Source of the DNA: Acarospora socialis
Taxonomy: Eukaryota; Ascomycota; Lecanoromycetes; Acarosporales; Acarosporaceae
Reading direction: 5' to 3'
Length of the DNA: 64,000 nt
Assembly (NCBI GenBank): GCA_025617375.2
Contig: JAMYGW020000002.1
Coordinates: 2,108,001 to 2,172,000, forward strand
In this document: one piece after another, positions 39,246-48,636 of the stretch
Layout of the letters: each line of letters starts with the position of its first letter
How positions within the stretch are numbered: the stretch's first letter is position 1
Notes under the pieces: model-generated
The model's input: the letters and a program-made list of their open reading frames with translations, nothing else
Told to the model about the DNA's origin: nothing
Database searches by the model: none
Position numbers and translations under genes: made by a program

Positions 39246-39656
39246 TTATAACATTATTTGAGAATCTTCATTCTCAGTTTCATCATTATCACTATCAAGT
39301 TCAGCAGCAAGACAGTCAGTCTTCTGTGAAGCACAACAATCTGTTTGATTCAGTGTTTTCTGAAGATGTATAACTTTTGAGAAAAGTGCAGCAAGCTCAG
39401 TGTGCTTGACTGTCAACTCATTGTTTGCTTTACTTATTTTCTTTCAAAGCAAAAGACAAGTTCTATTGAGAGACTTTCACAACACATCAACACACAGATG
39501 ATCATGACAAGTATATTTATCACATTTTGATTGAGATTTCATTACAAAACAATCAATGTTGCAACAGACACAATAGTCACAAGAAAATGAGACAAGCATG
39601 CCATCAATCTGAATTTTCTTTGCAATTCTTAGACAATTTGAATTTTTAAAAAGCAT
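39246..39656 (-). pseudogene. Antisense Zn2Cys6/coiled-coil small gene, copy 5 (best preserved)
   Basis: 137 codons with only two stops, both TGA where TGG or similar is expected. The array is C-DY-C-x6-C-x8-C-DK-Y-x6-C: five of six cysteines. Then comes a Leu/Lys/Glu segment, KKISKANNELTVKHTELAAL, of coiled-coil type, a C-rich turn and the acidic tail CLAAELDSDNDETENEDSQ. It starts 79 bp inside the 3' LTR and ends 37 bp from the pol stop. It looks like a real accessory gene of the element family. I do not recognise a named protein; a Zn2Cys6 DNA-binding domain is the closest fit. Confidence 0.78.
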
Positions 39657-39689
39657 TGTTGCTGATGACAGACAATGTGAATACTCTTA

Positions 39690-39697
39690 CTTATATA
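39690..39697 (-). promoter_or_regulatory. TATA box of the antisense gene in D2
   Basis: The minus strand reads TATATAAG about 34-41 bp upstream of the ATG at 39656. Equivalent boxes occur at the same place in the copies at 2650, 4144 (TATATAAA), 10772 and 32607; the right-hand element has TTATTTAAG. This placement supports a dedicated promoter facing away from the LTR. Confidence 0.55.
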
Positions 39698-39734
39698 GAT
39701 TCTAGAGAACTAGTGTCTGAGAAGAAAAAAATAG

Positions 39735-40086
39735 TGTTATGATCAAGTCAGAATGAACTTAGAGCAAACTGATGCATACATGTGAAAGACATATATTCAG
39801 AGAATATTTAGACAGTAGTCATGTGACATCTCAACATGCTTGACAGCAAGCTTGACAAGCAAGCTCAACAGATTGCATGAGTGAGTCATCTTAACAGACT
39901 TAATGATGAGATCAGTGAGCAGACTCAGTATATAGTCACAATCATTTCTCTTATGAAAAGAATCATGTTCAACTTAAGTAATCATCTAAGAGTTAAAGAT
40001 CAGAATCATTTCAGATCAGTCATTATATCAATAAGCACAAACTCTTAACTCTACATACTCAAGAAAGCTCAGATTAGAATGTTACA
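39735..40086 (+). repeat. 3' LTR of D2
   Basis: TGTTATGATC to ATGTTACA, 352 bp. The purine tract GAGAAGAAAAAAATAG lies directly before it. It pairs with 33915-34266; the two share variants not found in D1. Confidence 0.9.
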
Positions 40087-42242
40087 ACTGACTTGAATGA
40101 AACTTTTAAACAGATTATCATTCAGATATTTCTTAAGAATCTGTAGTTCATCACAAGATATGTCATAAAGTGACTCAAAAATGAGTTGTGCTTTAGACTT
40201 CAGACAAATATGATGATTATAGAGTTGATGTAATGATAAACTGTTGATGAGCTGCTTGAAGAAGACATCAAGATACTTATGATACTTCTTTAAAAGTACT
40301 GTTAATGAATCTGTTGATTGCTTGAAGTTCAGAGTTTTTTCAATATTTCTTATGATTATTGCAATGACTTCATGATCTTTCTTCTGAACTACTCACATAA
40401 ATGATGCATAGCTGATTATGTGAATTTCTAGAATCTTAAGCTTGATGATATTGAAGATAAATGTTGATTCATGAACTAATTCTTGATGACATAACTTGAA
40501 ATCAATATTCTTTCAGAACACTGAGACAGAAAAGCTAGAACAGTGAGATCTACAGCTTTCATGAGCAAAGATAAGTACATGATGATCAAAGTCAAGATTG
40601 ACTTGATGTTGTTGCAGTCACAGATAATCAAGAATAACAGAATAACAACTTAACTGAGTCACAAGAAGCTGAAACTTCTTTGTGAAATGATGTTCTACTG
40701 AAAGTCAAGCTGAACATAGTTTGTGATGTTTTCAGAAGCAGCAAATTGTTCATTCACTATTTTCAGAATTCTAGAGATTGACAAGAGCAAGAGAGAATAG
40801 TTATTCTGTTGCACAAAGATTTAATCAATAAAGACAGTAGCAGAAATGTCAGTGTTTATTAGATTAGATAGAGAGATGCTTTGATTCTTGTAGCTTAAGA
40901 TACAATCTATCATAAAATGCTCATTTACCAAATCTGAACACTCAATCAAAGAAGAAGTCAAAATTTTGATCTTAATCTCAGATGATTTCTGAGAGCAACT
41001 TAATTCAGAAACAACACATTTTTCAAGCTATTGAGATTTAAAGTTTCAGAATTTGAGATTGAGAAAGAAAAGTTTACTGAGAAAGCATGAAGAGCAGTCT
41101 TGAGCTTGAATGAGCAAGTGAAAACTATGTGATAAAACTGTGCACAGTAATAACAGAGTCAGTTCTCTTGTTGTTGTTGCTTCTCTTCTGATGTGAGTGA
41201 TTCATGAGACTTAGTTTACATCAGTAAGAGATTCATAGACTCATCAGATGATCAGCTAGAGTATATTGATGAACTTAATGAAGTTAATAAACTGATGCAG
41301 AAGTAATTGACAGAAGAGATAAAATAGACTGAGACTTGAGATTAAATGATTTGAGATGAGATGACTAAATTGACTCAATGATAATTGTTCAGCTTTTGAC
41401 AGTGACTCACAAGTTTTTGAAGACTTATGTTCTGTGTGTCACTGTTTATCAATAATCTCTTGAGCTTCTCTGAGAGTTCTATCATCAATATGATCTTCTT
41501 GACTTCATTGTTGTAATCTGTGTTCTGTATATAGTGATTGAACTCAGCAAAATAAACATTAAACTCTCAGTTCTTTTGACAGAGAACCTGAACCTAACAC
41601 TGAGCTGTTTTCTTGCAATCAGAATTGTTGAAGACCAGTTTTAAATGTGTAATCAGAGCTTCTTTGTCTGAAAAATTGACTTCTGTTGAGATAACATAGA
41701 AAAGTATCTGATTCTGAACACTGTTGACAAGGTGGCTGAAGACATATGTTAAATGTTTGAGGGTGGTTGAAAATCAATCATGATTGTGTAGTAGTTTAAA
41801 ACATATGCTGACAACAAAGAGTTGTAGTTCATTGTGCTTGTTATTGAAGAGTTCAGAATCAGAAAGCTTCTCAAACTTGAATGCTTTCTCATCTAAAGTG
41901 AAAGTTGAAGTATAGATCTGTTTCAATTGCTCTTGCAGTAGCTGACTCATGTGATTTAACTGATTTAGCTGCTTTCAGACTTCTTCAAGTTGTGTTTGCA
42001 GCATAGTTTGTTTCTCAGTCAAGAAGTCAGCATACTGATGCATTGCTTTATGCTTCTGTACTATCTTCACAATGTAGTTGTATCATTCTTGAGATTTTTT
42101 CTGAATCATGTTAGTGAGCTGAGTCACATCTTGAGACACACTGAGAGAACTGAGATCATTGGTGAACTCAGATGAATTAGACATGACAACATTAATGTGA
42201 AGATGACAAGAATGACTTTAGATGTTATTTGATGTCTTGTAA
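40087..42242 (-). pseudogene. Element C gag/protease fragment
   Basis: Gag begins at 42183 (MSNSSEFTNDLSSLSV…) and continues through a Gln/Leu-rich helical segment (MSQLLQEQLKQIYTSTF) to a gypsy Gag core (FEKLSDSELFNNKHNELQLF), interrupted by TGA for Trp. A knuckle- and protease-like part is expected toward 40100-41200 but I could not read it clearly. The nucleotide composition becomes less extreme toward 42 kb. Confidence 0.7.
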
Positions 42243-42439
42243 TGTCAGAGTTACTCAGGGTCAGATCTGAAGTAAGGTGTTGATTGAGTAATTGTCATAG
42301 TTAACATACAAGATGAGGCACAAAGAGAAAATAAAAGAAGTGTGCACAAGATTTCAAGATAGTCTCTATGTGTGAAGTCACATGATTCAGAAGAGAACAA
42401 CTATTTATCAGAACTCTAATTCAAGCTTGAATCATGACA
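42243..42439 (-). repeat. 5' LTR of element C (197 bp)
   Basis: It pairs with 25292-25488. It marks the edge of the AT-rich block: the first sequence of near-normal composition begins within 200 bp of it. Confidence 0.9.
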
Positions 42440-42603
42440 GAATCATCAACTTCTAACTCAATCTCATCAAACTTTTGTGCTTCAACACCTGTCACATTCA
42501 CTTCAACATTCACTTCTTCTTGCAGGGGTTCACTGACCACATCAGTGATGACATGCTCTTTTGCAGTCATGTCATCATCTTTATATTTTGCTGAAATGAT
42601 AAC
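42440..42603. other. Target sequence of element C, continuing from 25291
   Basis: After removing element C this joins 25291 through the GAATC duplication. The minus strand is open for about 55 codons (TAKEHVITDVVSEPLQEEVN…) and runs on into the LTR-like sequence at 42604, so it is more likely chance or repeat than a gene. Confidence 0.45.
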
Positions 42604-42800
42604 ACCTGTTGAGAAACGGTGTTCTAGCTGCCTTTCCTGTTTTGGTTAGCTGTAGTGTCAGAGGTTGTCCACTGACCCAACTCACGTTGACTACAATTAT
42701 AAAGATGATGTCAGTACAAGTATCCTATTACCTCTCAACAAGAATCAAGCTTTGTTGTGGCACCTCTAGCTCTGCTCAAACAGAGGAGTCTTCACATGAG
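42604..42800 (+). repeat. Less-mutated start of a copia-type LTR
   Basis: TGTTGAGAAACGGTGTTCT… aligns with the LTR start of the three copia copies (TGTTGAGAAGTG, then TGTTCTAACTGC, then TTTAGTTAG, then GTATCAGAAGTTAT). Here the same positions carry C and G (GTTCTAGCTGCC, GTGTCAGAGGTTGT). The right border is not clear; similarity fades after ~42690. It looks like an LTR or solo-LTR fragment that escaped mutation. Confidence 0.6.
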
Positions 42801-42922
42801 GTCAGTTGTGCAGAATTAGCAATTTTGTATTGAATGGGATCTTCCCATCAATTCTTCTGACCAAAGTAAAACTGCATCTTCTCCTGCGCTCGTTCCACCC
42901 AATTTTACCCGAGGAGCCCTTC

Positions 42923-44036
42923 TCATTGAGCGAGATAACCCCCATCAACAGGCAACGGCACTCCTGTAACCCAAGCCGCATCATCGCTCGCCAAAAAAAC
43001 TGCGCCTTTGGCCACATCGTCCACATTGCCCCACGCACCCCATGGCGTAGTAGCAACCATTTGCGCGCTCACCTCCTCATCTTCGTAATTTGACTTCGTC
43101 ATGGCTGTCTTGGTGACTAGGGGATAAGAAAACAGTCAGTTCCAATCCAGAATTTCACCGGTTGGAATTGGGTTTGACTTACACCCAGGGCATAAAGCAT
43201 TGCAATGAATCTTGTCCTTTGCGTAATCCACCGCAACCTGTTTGGTCAAGTTTACTACAGCTCCTTTTGACGCACAGTATGCAGCTACGGGAACAAGGCC
43301 GGACCCTTATTAGCACATCCCTTTGACATGAAGACTTTAACTTGGTATAAACTAACCTGCGCCTCCCGTGATACCAACCAAGCCCAGCATGCTTGAAGTG
43401 TTGATAATCCAACCTCGATGCCCACTTGCGTCGAGCTCTTGTTTGAGGAACTGAGCGCAAGCGAACTTGCAACCAAGGTAGTTGCCTCGAAGATTGACTC
43501 TCCTAGGATGGTGCTTGATTAATTACCGTAACTTTGATGATCGCGGATGCCGAAAATATCGAAGAGAGTGATTAGAAAACTTAGGACTCACATCATCTTG
43601 TCCCATGACTCTTCTTCCATCTCGTGTATCCGCTTCGTACGATCCTCCACTCCTAAGCCAGCGTTGTTCACAATGCTAGCCGCAGTAGTGTTTAGCATTC
43701 TGAGATACAGAACTTTGCATTACAAAGAACTCACATATCCAGTCGGCCACCCAAGGTTACCGCCTTTGCTACACATGCCTCGACATCCTTGCTGTCGCCA
43801 ACATCGGTCTTAAGGAATACCGCGCGCTGGCTGCCATAGCGGTCACATATCAATTCGTGGGTGGGTATTTCCTCACCAGAGTTTCGCACAAGAGGATTAC
43901 TGTGTAAGTCTGCGCAAACTATGACGCGAGTTCCATGGGAGGCATACGCCAGAGCAATAGCTCGGCCAAGCCCAGAAGAAGCGCCTGTGACAACTGCAAC
44001 TTTGTGGGCGAGACGCAGAGTAGGAACCGTGGTCAT
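42923..44036 (-). CDS. Short-chain dehydrogenase/reductase (SDR), 275 aa
   Basis: Predicted NAD(P)(H)-dependent oxidoreductase of the classical SDR family; the substrate is unknown. Five exons: 44036-43735, 43675-43592, 43502-43357, 43284-43183, 43116-42923. Introns are 59, 89, 72 and 66 nt, all GT..AG, and total coding length is 828 nt. Motifs: cofactor-binding TGASSGLG (residues 17-24), NNAG (~104-107), a TSS block with the catalytic Ser (~164-166), YCASK with catalytic Tyr ~180 and Lys ~184, CPGF, and a C-terminal VTGVPLPVDGGY typical of SDRs. The start at 44036 is the first ATG of the frame; the frame stays open 30 codons upstream but starts with TTG there. The stop is 320 bp from the LTR-like remnant, so the gene sits at the very edge of the repeat block. 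Codon use is normal and there is no sign of hypermutation. Confidence 0.92.
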
Positions 44037-44510
44037 GACGGGCCAAGGAGAAAGGGTAAAGTGGAAGAGATTGTAGATAGAGTTGGCGGTTGAGGTCGAA
44101 TTGAAGGTTGAGGTATTCAGGTGCAACCAGGATGGCTTTGATTTAGTGAAGAGTGAGATAAAGAAATGGCATGAATGAGTCTGAGTGCGGCATGAATGAT
44201 GACGGGCAAGTGAATGGGTGCCTCCAGATACTGTACTTGCCTTACTTTACGTGCTTTGGGCACTTGATGTTGCGAATTCTGCATGACACTCATCATTCCG
44301 AACAATCATTCGAGGAGGTGGGGTATACTTGGACGGAACAGCAACCTCTCAACCTTGAGAGCTGCAGGAACTTGAAGCTGCAACCAAATGGGCATAGTTC
44401 TAGGTAGGTACTATGGTGGGATGGCCTCGGTTATCGACGCAACCTCTTGGTGATTGGTCATTATTTATTCAACTATCATATGAGACACAATTCTACGCCG
44501 GGATGGGCTA
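44037..44510. other. Intergenic, upstream of the SDR gene
   Basis: 474 bp between the SDR start and the stop of the next minus-strand gene. It should contain the SDR promoter and the terminator of the upstream gene. I see no further coding signal and no clear TATA box. Confidence 0.5.
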
Positions 44511-45959
44511 TTACCACCTTTCCTCAATCGTATCTAGCACGGTGCTCCATAAGCCCTGGAACATTTTTCCAATCTCAGGTCCCAAGTCTATATCAAGGCT
44601 GGGCTTACCCTCATGATCTATGCTATCATTCCAAAAATTCCTCTCCACGTCCACATCCACCTGTGTGGTTTTCCGAATTGCACTCAAGCCATGTCTATTC
44701 TGCGTGTCTGACAAAAGAGCATTCGCGATGTCCCTGTCTGAATGGTGCGCTCTAGGTGGTTTGCTAACTTTAGTGTCTCCAGTCGGTCGAAATCCGGGAC
44801 GGTCGGCTAGTGGTTGTTGACCGCTGACCAAGCTCCTGCTTGAGCTCAGTCTGCGATGAAGCCATTTATAACCTGGGGGTAGAGTTGGGATGCAGGCAGC
44901 AATAATACCAAACTGGACTTCGAAGCTAGAACTTATCAGAACTTTGACTTTTGATGGCGAGGACCACTTACAGTCTCCAGAACCAATTGTCTATACCACC
45001 ATCTACATTGATTTATCAGCTTGGTACAAAAAGTTAGACAAACATGACTTACAGGTGGCATCCATTGCAATCGATTGATTATTTAGAACCGTTCGAACAA
45101 TACAGCAAGCACCAGTACTGAGTTGCCCGTTATCAGTTAATAGCATTCTTCGGGGATGGTGTGCTCGTACATAACGCCAAATCCCATCAGTAGGCATAAG
45201 CCAACCTTAGTCTTTAGCTTAACCTGGACTTTCCAAAAAAGTAGAATTGGAAAGCTGGCAAACGCAAAATCTGAAACAACTGATATGACTTTTCAGGCAG
45301 TTGACATATTAGTGGTGGCAATGAATGGTAGATCAACATGACTTACTAGCCTGCGCCATAATAATCCTTTGTTTCTGACCTCGAGAAAAGCAGTTGCCTT
45401 GAACTGTTGTATTCCAAGCTGCATGTAATGGACGACATTGCAAAATCCAACAGAGGGTGAGAACGACATTTGATAATATAAGAACAACCACACTAACTTG
45501 AAGTGGGCGAAGTAGTATCTTGGTTACTGGGATACGAAGTAAGAGGAGACATATGGAAACTTTTGTCCACATGAGGCTTGCAAAAGTCTGGATCCATTCG
45601 CCGTAAACGAATTTCTGGAATTCAAGAAGTTGGTAATCCGTCACACAACTTTGGTGTCTACCGAAGCCGTAGTGGACCTCGACGAAGTCCAGCGATGCAC
45701 CAATGATAGTCCCTAGCTATCGCGGCTGTCAGCTGGTTGTAGGATAGCTTCATTTTCTCACCTGGAAAACCAAGCTTACGATTGCGAAGAGGATTGTCCA
45801 ATCATCCCAGCCTATGGCCTTCACAATCCAGGCACGGATTGCAAACCTGACAGCCACAAAGACTGCAGATACGCCGACGAGTACAATGGTAGCAATGTTG
45901 AGACCGAGGCCTTGATCGACATCACACAATGAAGGTGAAGCTGGCGGCGATGTCTCCAT
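44511..45959 (-). CDS. Fungal rhodopsin-domain integral membrane protein (PTH11-like), 392 aa
   Basis: Member of the fungal seven-helix 'rhodopsin domain' family, often called PTH11-like and thought to act as plasma-membrane sensors; the ligand is unknown. Six exons: 45959-45762, 45716-45347, 45270-45171, 45117-45053, 45002-44972, 44925-44511. Introns are 45-76 nt and coding length is 1179 nt with phases that close exactly. Visible marks: TM1 IATIVLVGVSAVFVAVRFAI, the GWDDW motif before TM2, GVHYGFG-like HYGFGRH in the loop, TM in CLLLLRIP and VVLILSNVVLTLCWIL, the CRPLHAAWNT segment, then SFPILLFWKVQ, a KTKVGLCLLMGFG helix, TGACCIVRTVL and FGIIAACIPTLPPGYKWL. The ~130-residue C-terminal tail is hydrophilic and probably cytosolic. 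No CFEM cysteines precede TM1. The second-exon acceptor (CGATAG) was chosen because it restores frame. Confidence 0.9.
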
Positions 45960-47019
45960 CGATGTTACTGCCGCAGTCCCTTACGATCGGAAGGTATTAC
46001 CTCTGGGTAGGCTAGCTTGGAAGAATGAAGCCAGGTACAAGGTGGAAGTCTGTTTTGAATTAACTATCCAGCCGTTTTGGCAAGGACAACCTATATGCAT
46101 ATCATGGGGAAGTGAGGAATGCTCTGGCATTTTGACCAGCATGCAACGGCGAGGCAGCAGCTCACCCCTACCTACTTGATGAGTATGCGCAACTGCTGCA
46201 GATTTGCGGCACGGCTGTTAAGGCCGAAAGATTTGACTATCACCCTTATGTTGTGTGAGCTGCGGCATTTTAAGGGCTCCACTGTTCCCGTTGTCGTTCT
46301 ATGATGATCAGCCCCTGTGCATCGCACAGACGATTCAGCGCCTCGTGATGTAGCCAGCGCCGAGTGCTGGAACCTGGAGTAGTACGGCATAAATGCATTA
46401 TTTTCCTGCCGTCCCAATCAATCTTTCAAAAACGCAAGAAGGTGAGCTTGCTTTAGGAAAAACCAGGCGTCTGTATACACCGTGGAAAGTCAAATTTTGT
46501 TTGTGTGACCCGGGCGAAAGGACGTCATGTACAAGCCAATCACTTCAAAGAAATCGCTGAGGCAAATTTGACAAGGCAACTCATGACCCACAACCGCGTA
46601 AGGCAAAAGTGCACCCTAGAATCCAACATAATTCAAGACCAAGCTACAGCCTGACGCCTGACACGTGTTCTTTGTCATTGGCTCAGCCGCAGCTGAAGGA
46701 CTTCAGCTGACCCCACACCAGATTACATTTTCTTTATAGTAACTGGTTAAAGTCATTTGAGATTGTGCCGTGCGAAGACTGGATCAGCAAATGTGCATAC
46801 GTGAAACGTATTCCCGCAGCTACCTTATCTACAGTACTAGTCAGTAAGTGTTTGTCCCTCCTGGGTGGGGGAAAATGAGTAAATGTCTACATCCTGGGAT
46901 AAACACTTACCGACCGGTACTGTACCATACCTAGTCACCTGTAATGTAAAACTGTTTTAAAACATCATGGAGACACCTCATTGTTTTGACCAAATATTAG
47001 GCAAGCATTCTAAGAGAAA
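45960..47019. other. Divergent intergenic region between membrane protein and transaldolase
   Basis: 1060 bp shared by two divergent genes. I see an ATTGG (inverted CCAAT) at about 46677 next to a CACGTG box (~46664), and CTTTATAGTAAC near 46733, about 285 bp before the transaldolase ATG. These are possible promoter elements only. No convincing gene. Confidence 0.4.
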
Positions 47020-48387
47020 ATGGTGTCTTTCAAGACCCTATTAGATCTGCTGCGGTCTCACACCGTGGTTGATTGTGACACTTGCAATGTCGAAGGTAGT
47101 CTCCCTCCCACCCTGAACACTCCATCGCTGATTACCCATTTAGTGCCCAAGAGCCTTGGACCATTCCAAGACTGTACAGCCAACCAGGTACCGGCCTACA
47201 TCATAGCGAAAGGCTTACCATTGCTGAGGAGAATGTACAGGCGATTGCTTACGCCGAGCTCCAAGAACCTCGGCATAAGGAGTTACTTGCCCGGTCTATC
47301 GCTTTGTCTCGCACATGGCTGAAAGAGTTTCGAGAAGTTACTCTGGAGGAGCTTGCTGTCGAGGTCGCTGTATGTGAGAAGCTGGCTTCTCCAGAATCCT
47401 GCGGACATTGATAGAGAAAGATTGTGAGCCTGGCACAACAGATATCGCCTTATATTACTGGCTTTGTCCATGTTCAAAGTAACCCTTCGCACGCATACTC
47501 CACAGAAATGCAAATTGGAGATGCTCAGCGTAAGAAGCCCTTCCATTGACATGGCACTAGACATCTGATTGGCGATAATAGGTATCATCCGTCTATTCCA
47601 ATATGTGAATCCGGTTTTCGATGTATCGAGGGTGTGCATAAAGATTCCAAGCACTTGGGAAGGCCTGCAAGCGTGTCGCACATTGGAAGCCACCGGCATC
47701 AGAACACTAGCCACGACATTGTTCTCAATAGAACAAGCAGCTCTGGCAGGTGAGGCTGGCTGCCGGTACATCGCGCCATATGTGAACGAGTTGAAGGTTC
47801 ACGTCGACAAGGAGTAAGTCACTCTATCCAGCCAAAACATGACAGGCGCAGACACTCATTAGTCCATTTTAGATATCAAGACCTTCACCCTCAACTGCAG
47901 CTTTGCGTTACCGCTCAACGCTATTATGAGCACCAATCTCTCTCTACGCAAGTGCTGGCTGCCAGTTTAACATCCATTCAACAGGTCATGGCGCTTGCCG
48001 GCGTCCACCACATGACTATCGCCCCACCTCTTCTCGAAGAACTCGCATCAACATCTCCTGAATCGGTGGTGAAGATCACCTCTTTATTTGATGAAGTCGA
48101 GGTATCCGATGGCGAAACTCTAGCAAACATTCGCTTCGGAAATGATGAAGCAGCGTTCCGTACCTCTTTCGCCCGGAACAATGATGGCAAAGCGGAGGCT
48201 AAATTGGTTCAGGTAGGTTTGGTCCAGCGTTTGACTATACTTTCACCAAATTCAACACGACGGAAGGAAGCTGATGGTTATGTGTAAACAGGCTTTGAAC
48301 ATTTTCTGCAACATACAGCGAGATCTTGAGAAGATGATGCGTAAGCTGTGTGAAGCTCCAAGTGAAGAAGGGCTTACCAGGCCTTGA
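47020..48387 (+). CDS. Transaldolase family protein, 341 aa
   Basis: Transaldolase moves a dihydroxyacetone unit between sugar phosphates in the non-oxidative pentose-phosphate pathway, by a Schiff base on a Lys. Seven exons: 47020-47095, 47144-47187, 47241-47369, 47421-47529, 47582-47813, 47873-48212, 48292-48387; introns of 48-79 nt; coding length 1026 nt. Marks: N-terminal HTVVDCDT (Asp of the barrel), FQDCTANQ, a GFVHVQSNPSHAYS strand, and CIKIPSTWEG with the Schiff-base Lys at about residue 140, then TTLFSIEQAALAGEAGCRYI and a HHMTIAP block. It differs clearly from the housekeeping enzyme (for example QDCTANQ rather than DATTNPSL), so it is probably a paralogue of the fungal transaldolase-like group. 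Whether it keeps the canonical reaction is not provable from sequence. It is transcribed away from the membrane protein. Confidence 0.92.
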
Positions 48388-48636
48388 CAATAAGTCTGAA
48401 GCCTTCATGGCCATGGGGTAGGATTTGCAGGTATGGGAGTACAGACCCGTAGTCAATCATAGTAGAAAGCACCAGTCCTTTTAACCATATATTGCAATAG
48501 GGTTCCCGAGAAATCCAGGCTACATTCGAGCCAAAGCTCATGAATCAAGCCCTATTGCGGTGCTCAGAGCACACAAAGCTTCTCATACTTAAAGTGTTAT
48601 TTAAGCTGACAATACCTACCTACAACCAACCTATTG

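Larger units (their letters stand above)
33915..40086 (+). mobile_element. Chromovirus element D2 nested in C
   Basis: 6172 bp with paired 352-bp LTRs (33915-34266, 39735-40086) and perfect target duplication ACTGA (33910-33914, 40087-40091). It has the full order gag, protease, RT, RNase H, integrase, chromodomain, antisense gene, LTR. It retains the longest clean stretches (e.g. 36962-37261 and 37838-38077). Confidence 0.94.
25292..42439 (-). mobile_element. Ty3/gypsy element C, split by two nested chromoviruses
   Basis: The outer LTRs are 197 bp each (25292-25488 and 42243-42439; TGTCAGAG…GACA). Target duplication is GAATC on the right (42440-42444) and AAATC on the left (25287-25291), one G-to-A change apart. 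Own internal sequence survives as 40087-42242 (gag, protease), 33039-33914 (RT) and 25489-26811 (integrase), all minus strand; the rest is the inserts at 26812-33038 and 33915-40086. RNase H is largely missing at the 26811/33039 junction. Confidence 0.88.

Noticed and set aside
42440-42640. Minus-strand open frame across the element C target site
   Set aside because: It crosses the border of the copia-like LTR at 42604, so it cannot be one conserved coding region.
44037-44126. 30-codon N-terminal extension of the SDR gene
   Set aside because: The frame is open but begins with TTG, not ATG; the ATG at 44036 gives the usual spacing to TGASSGLG.
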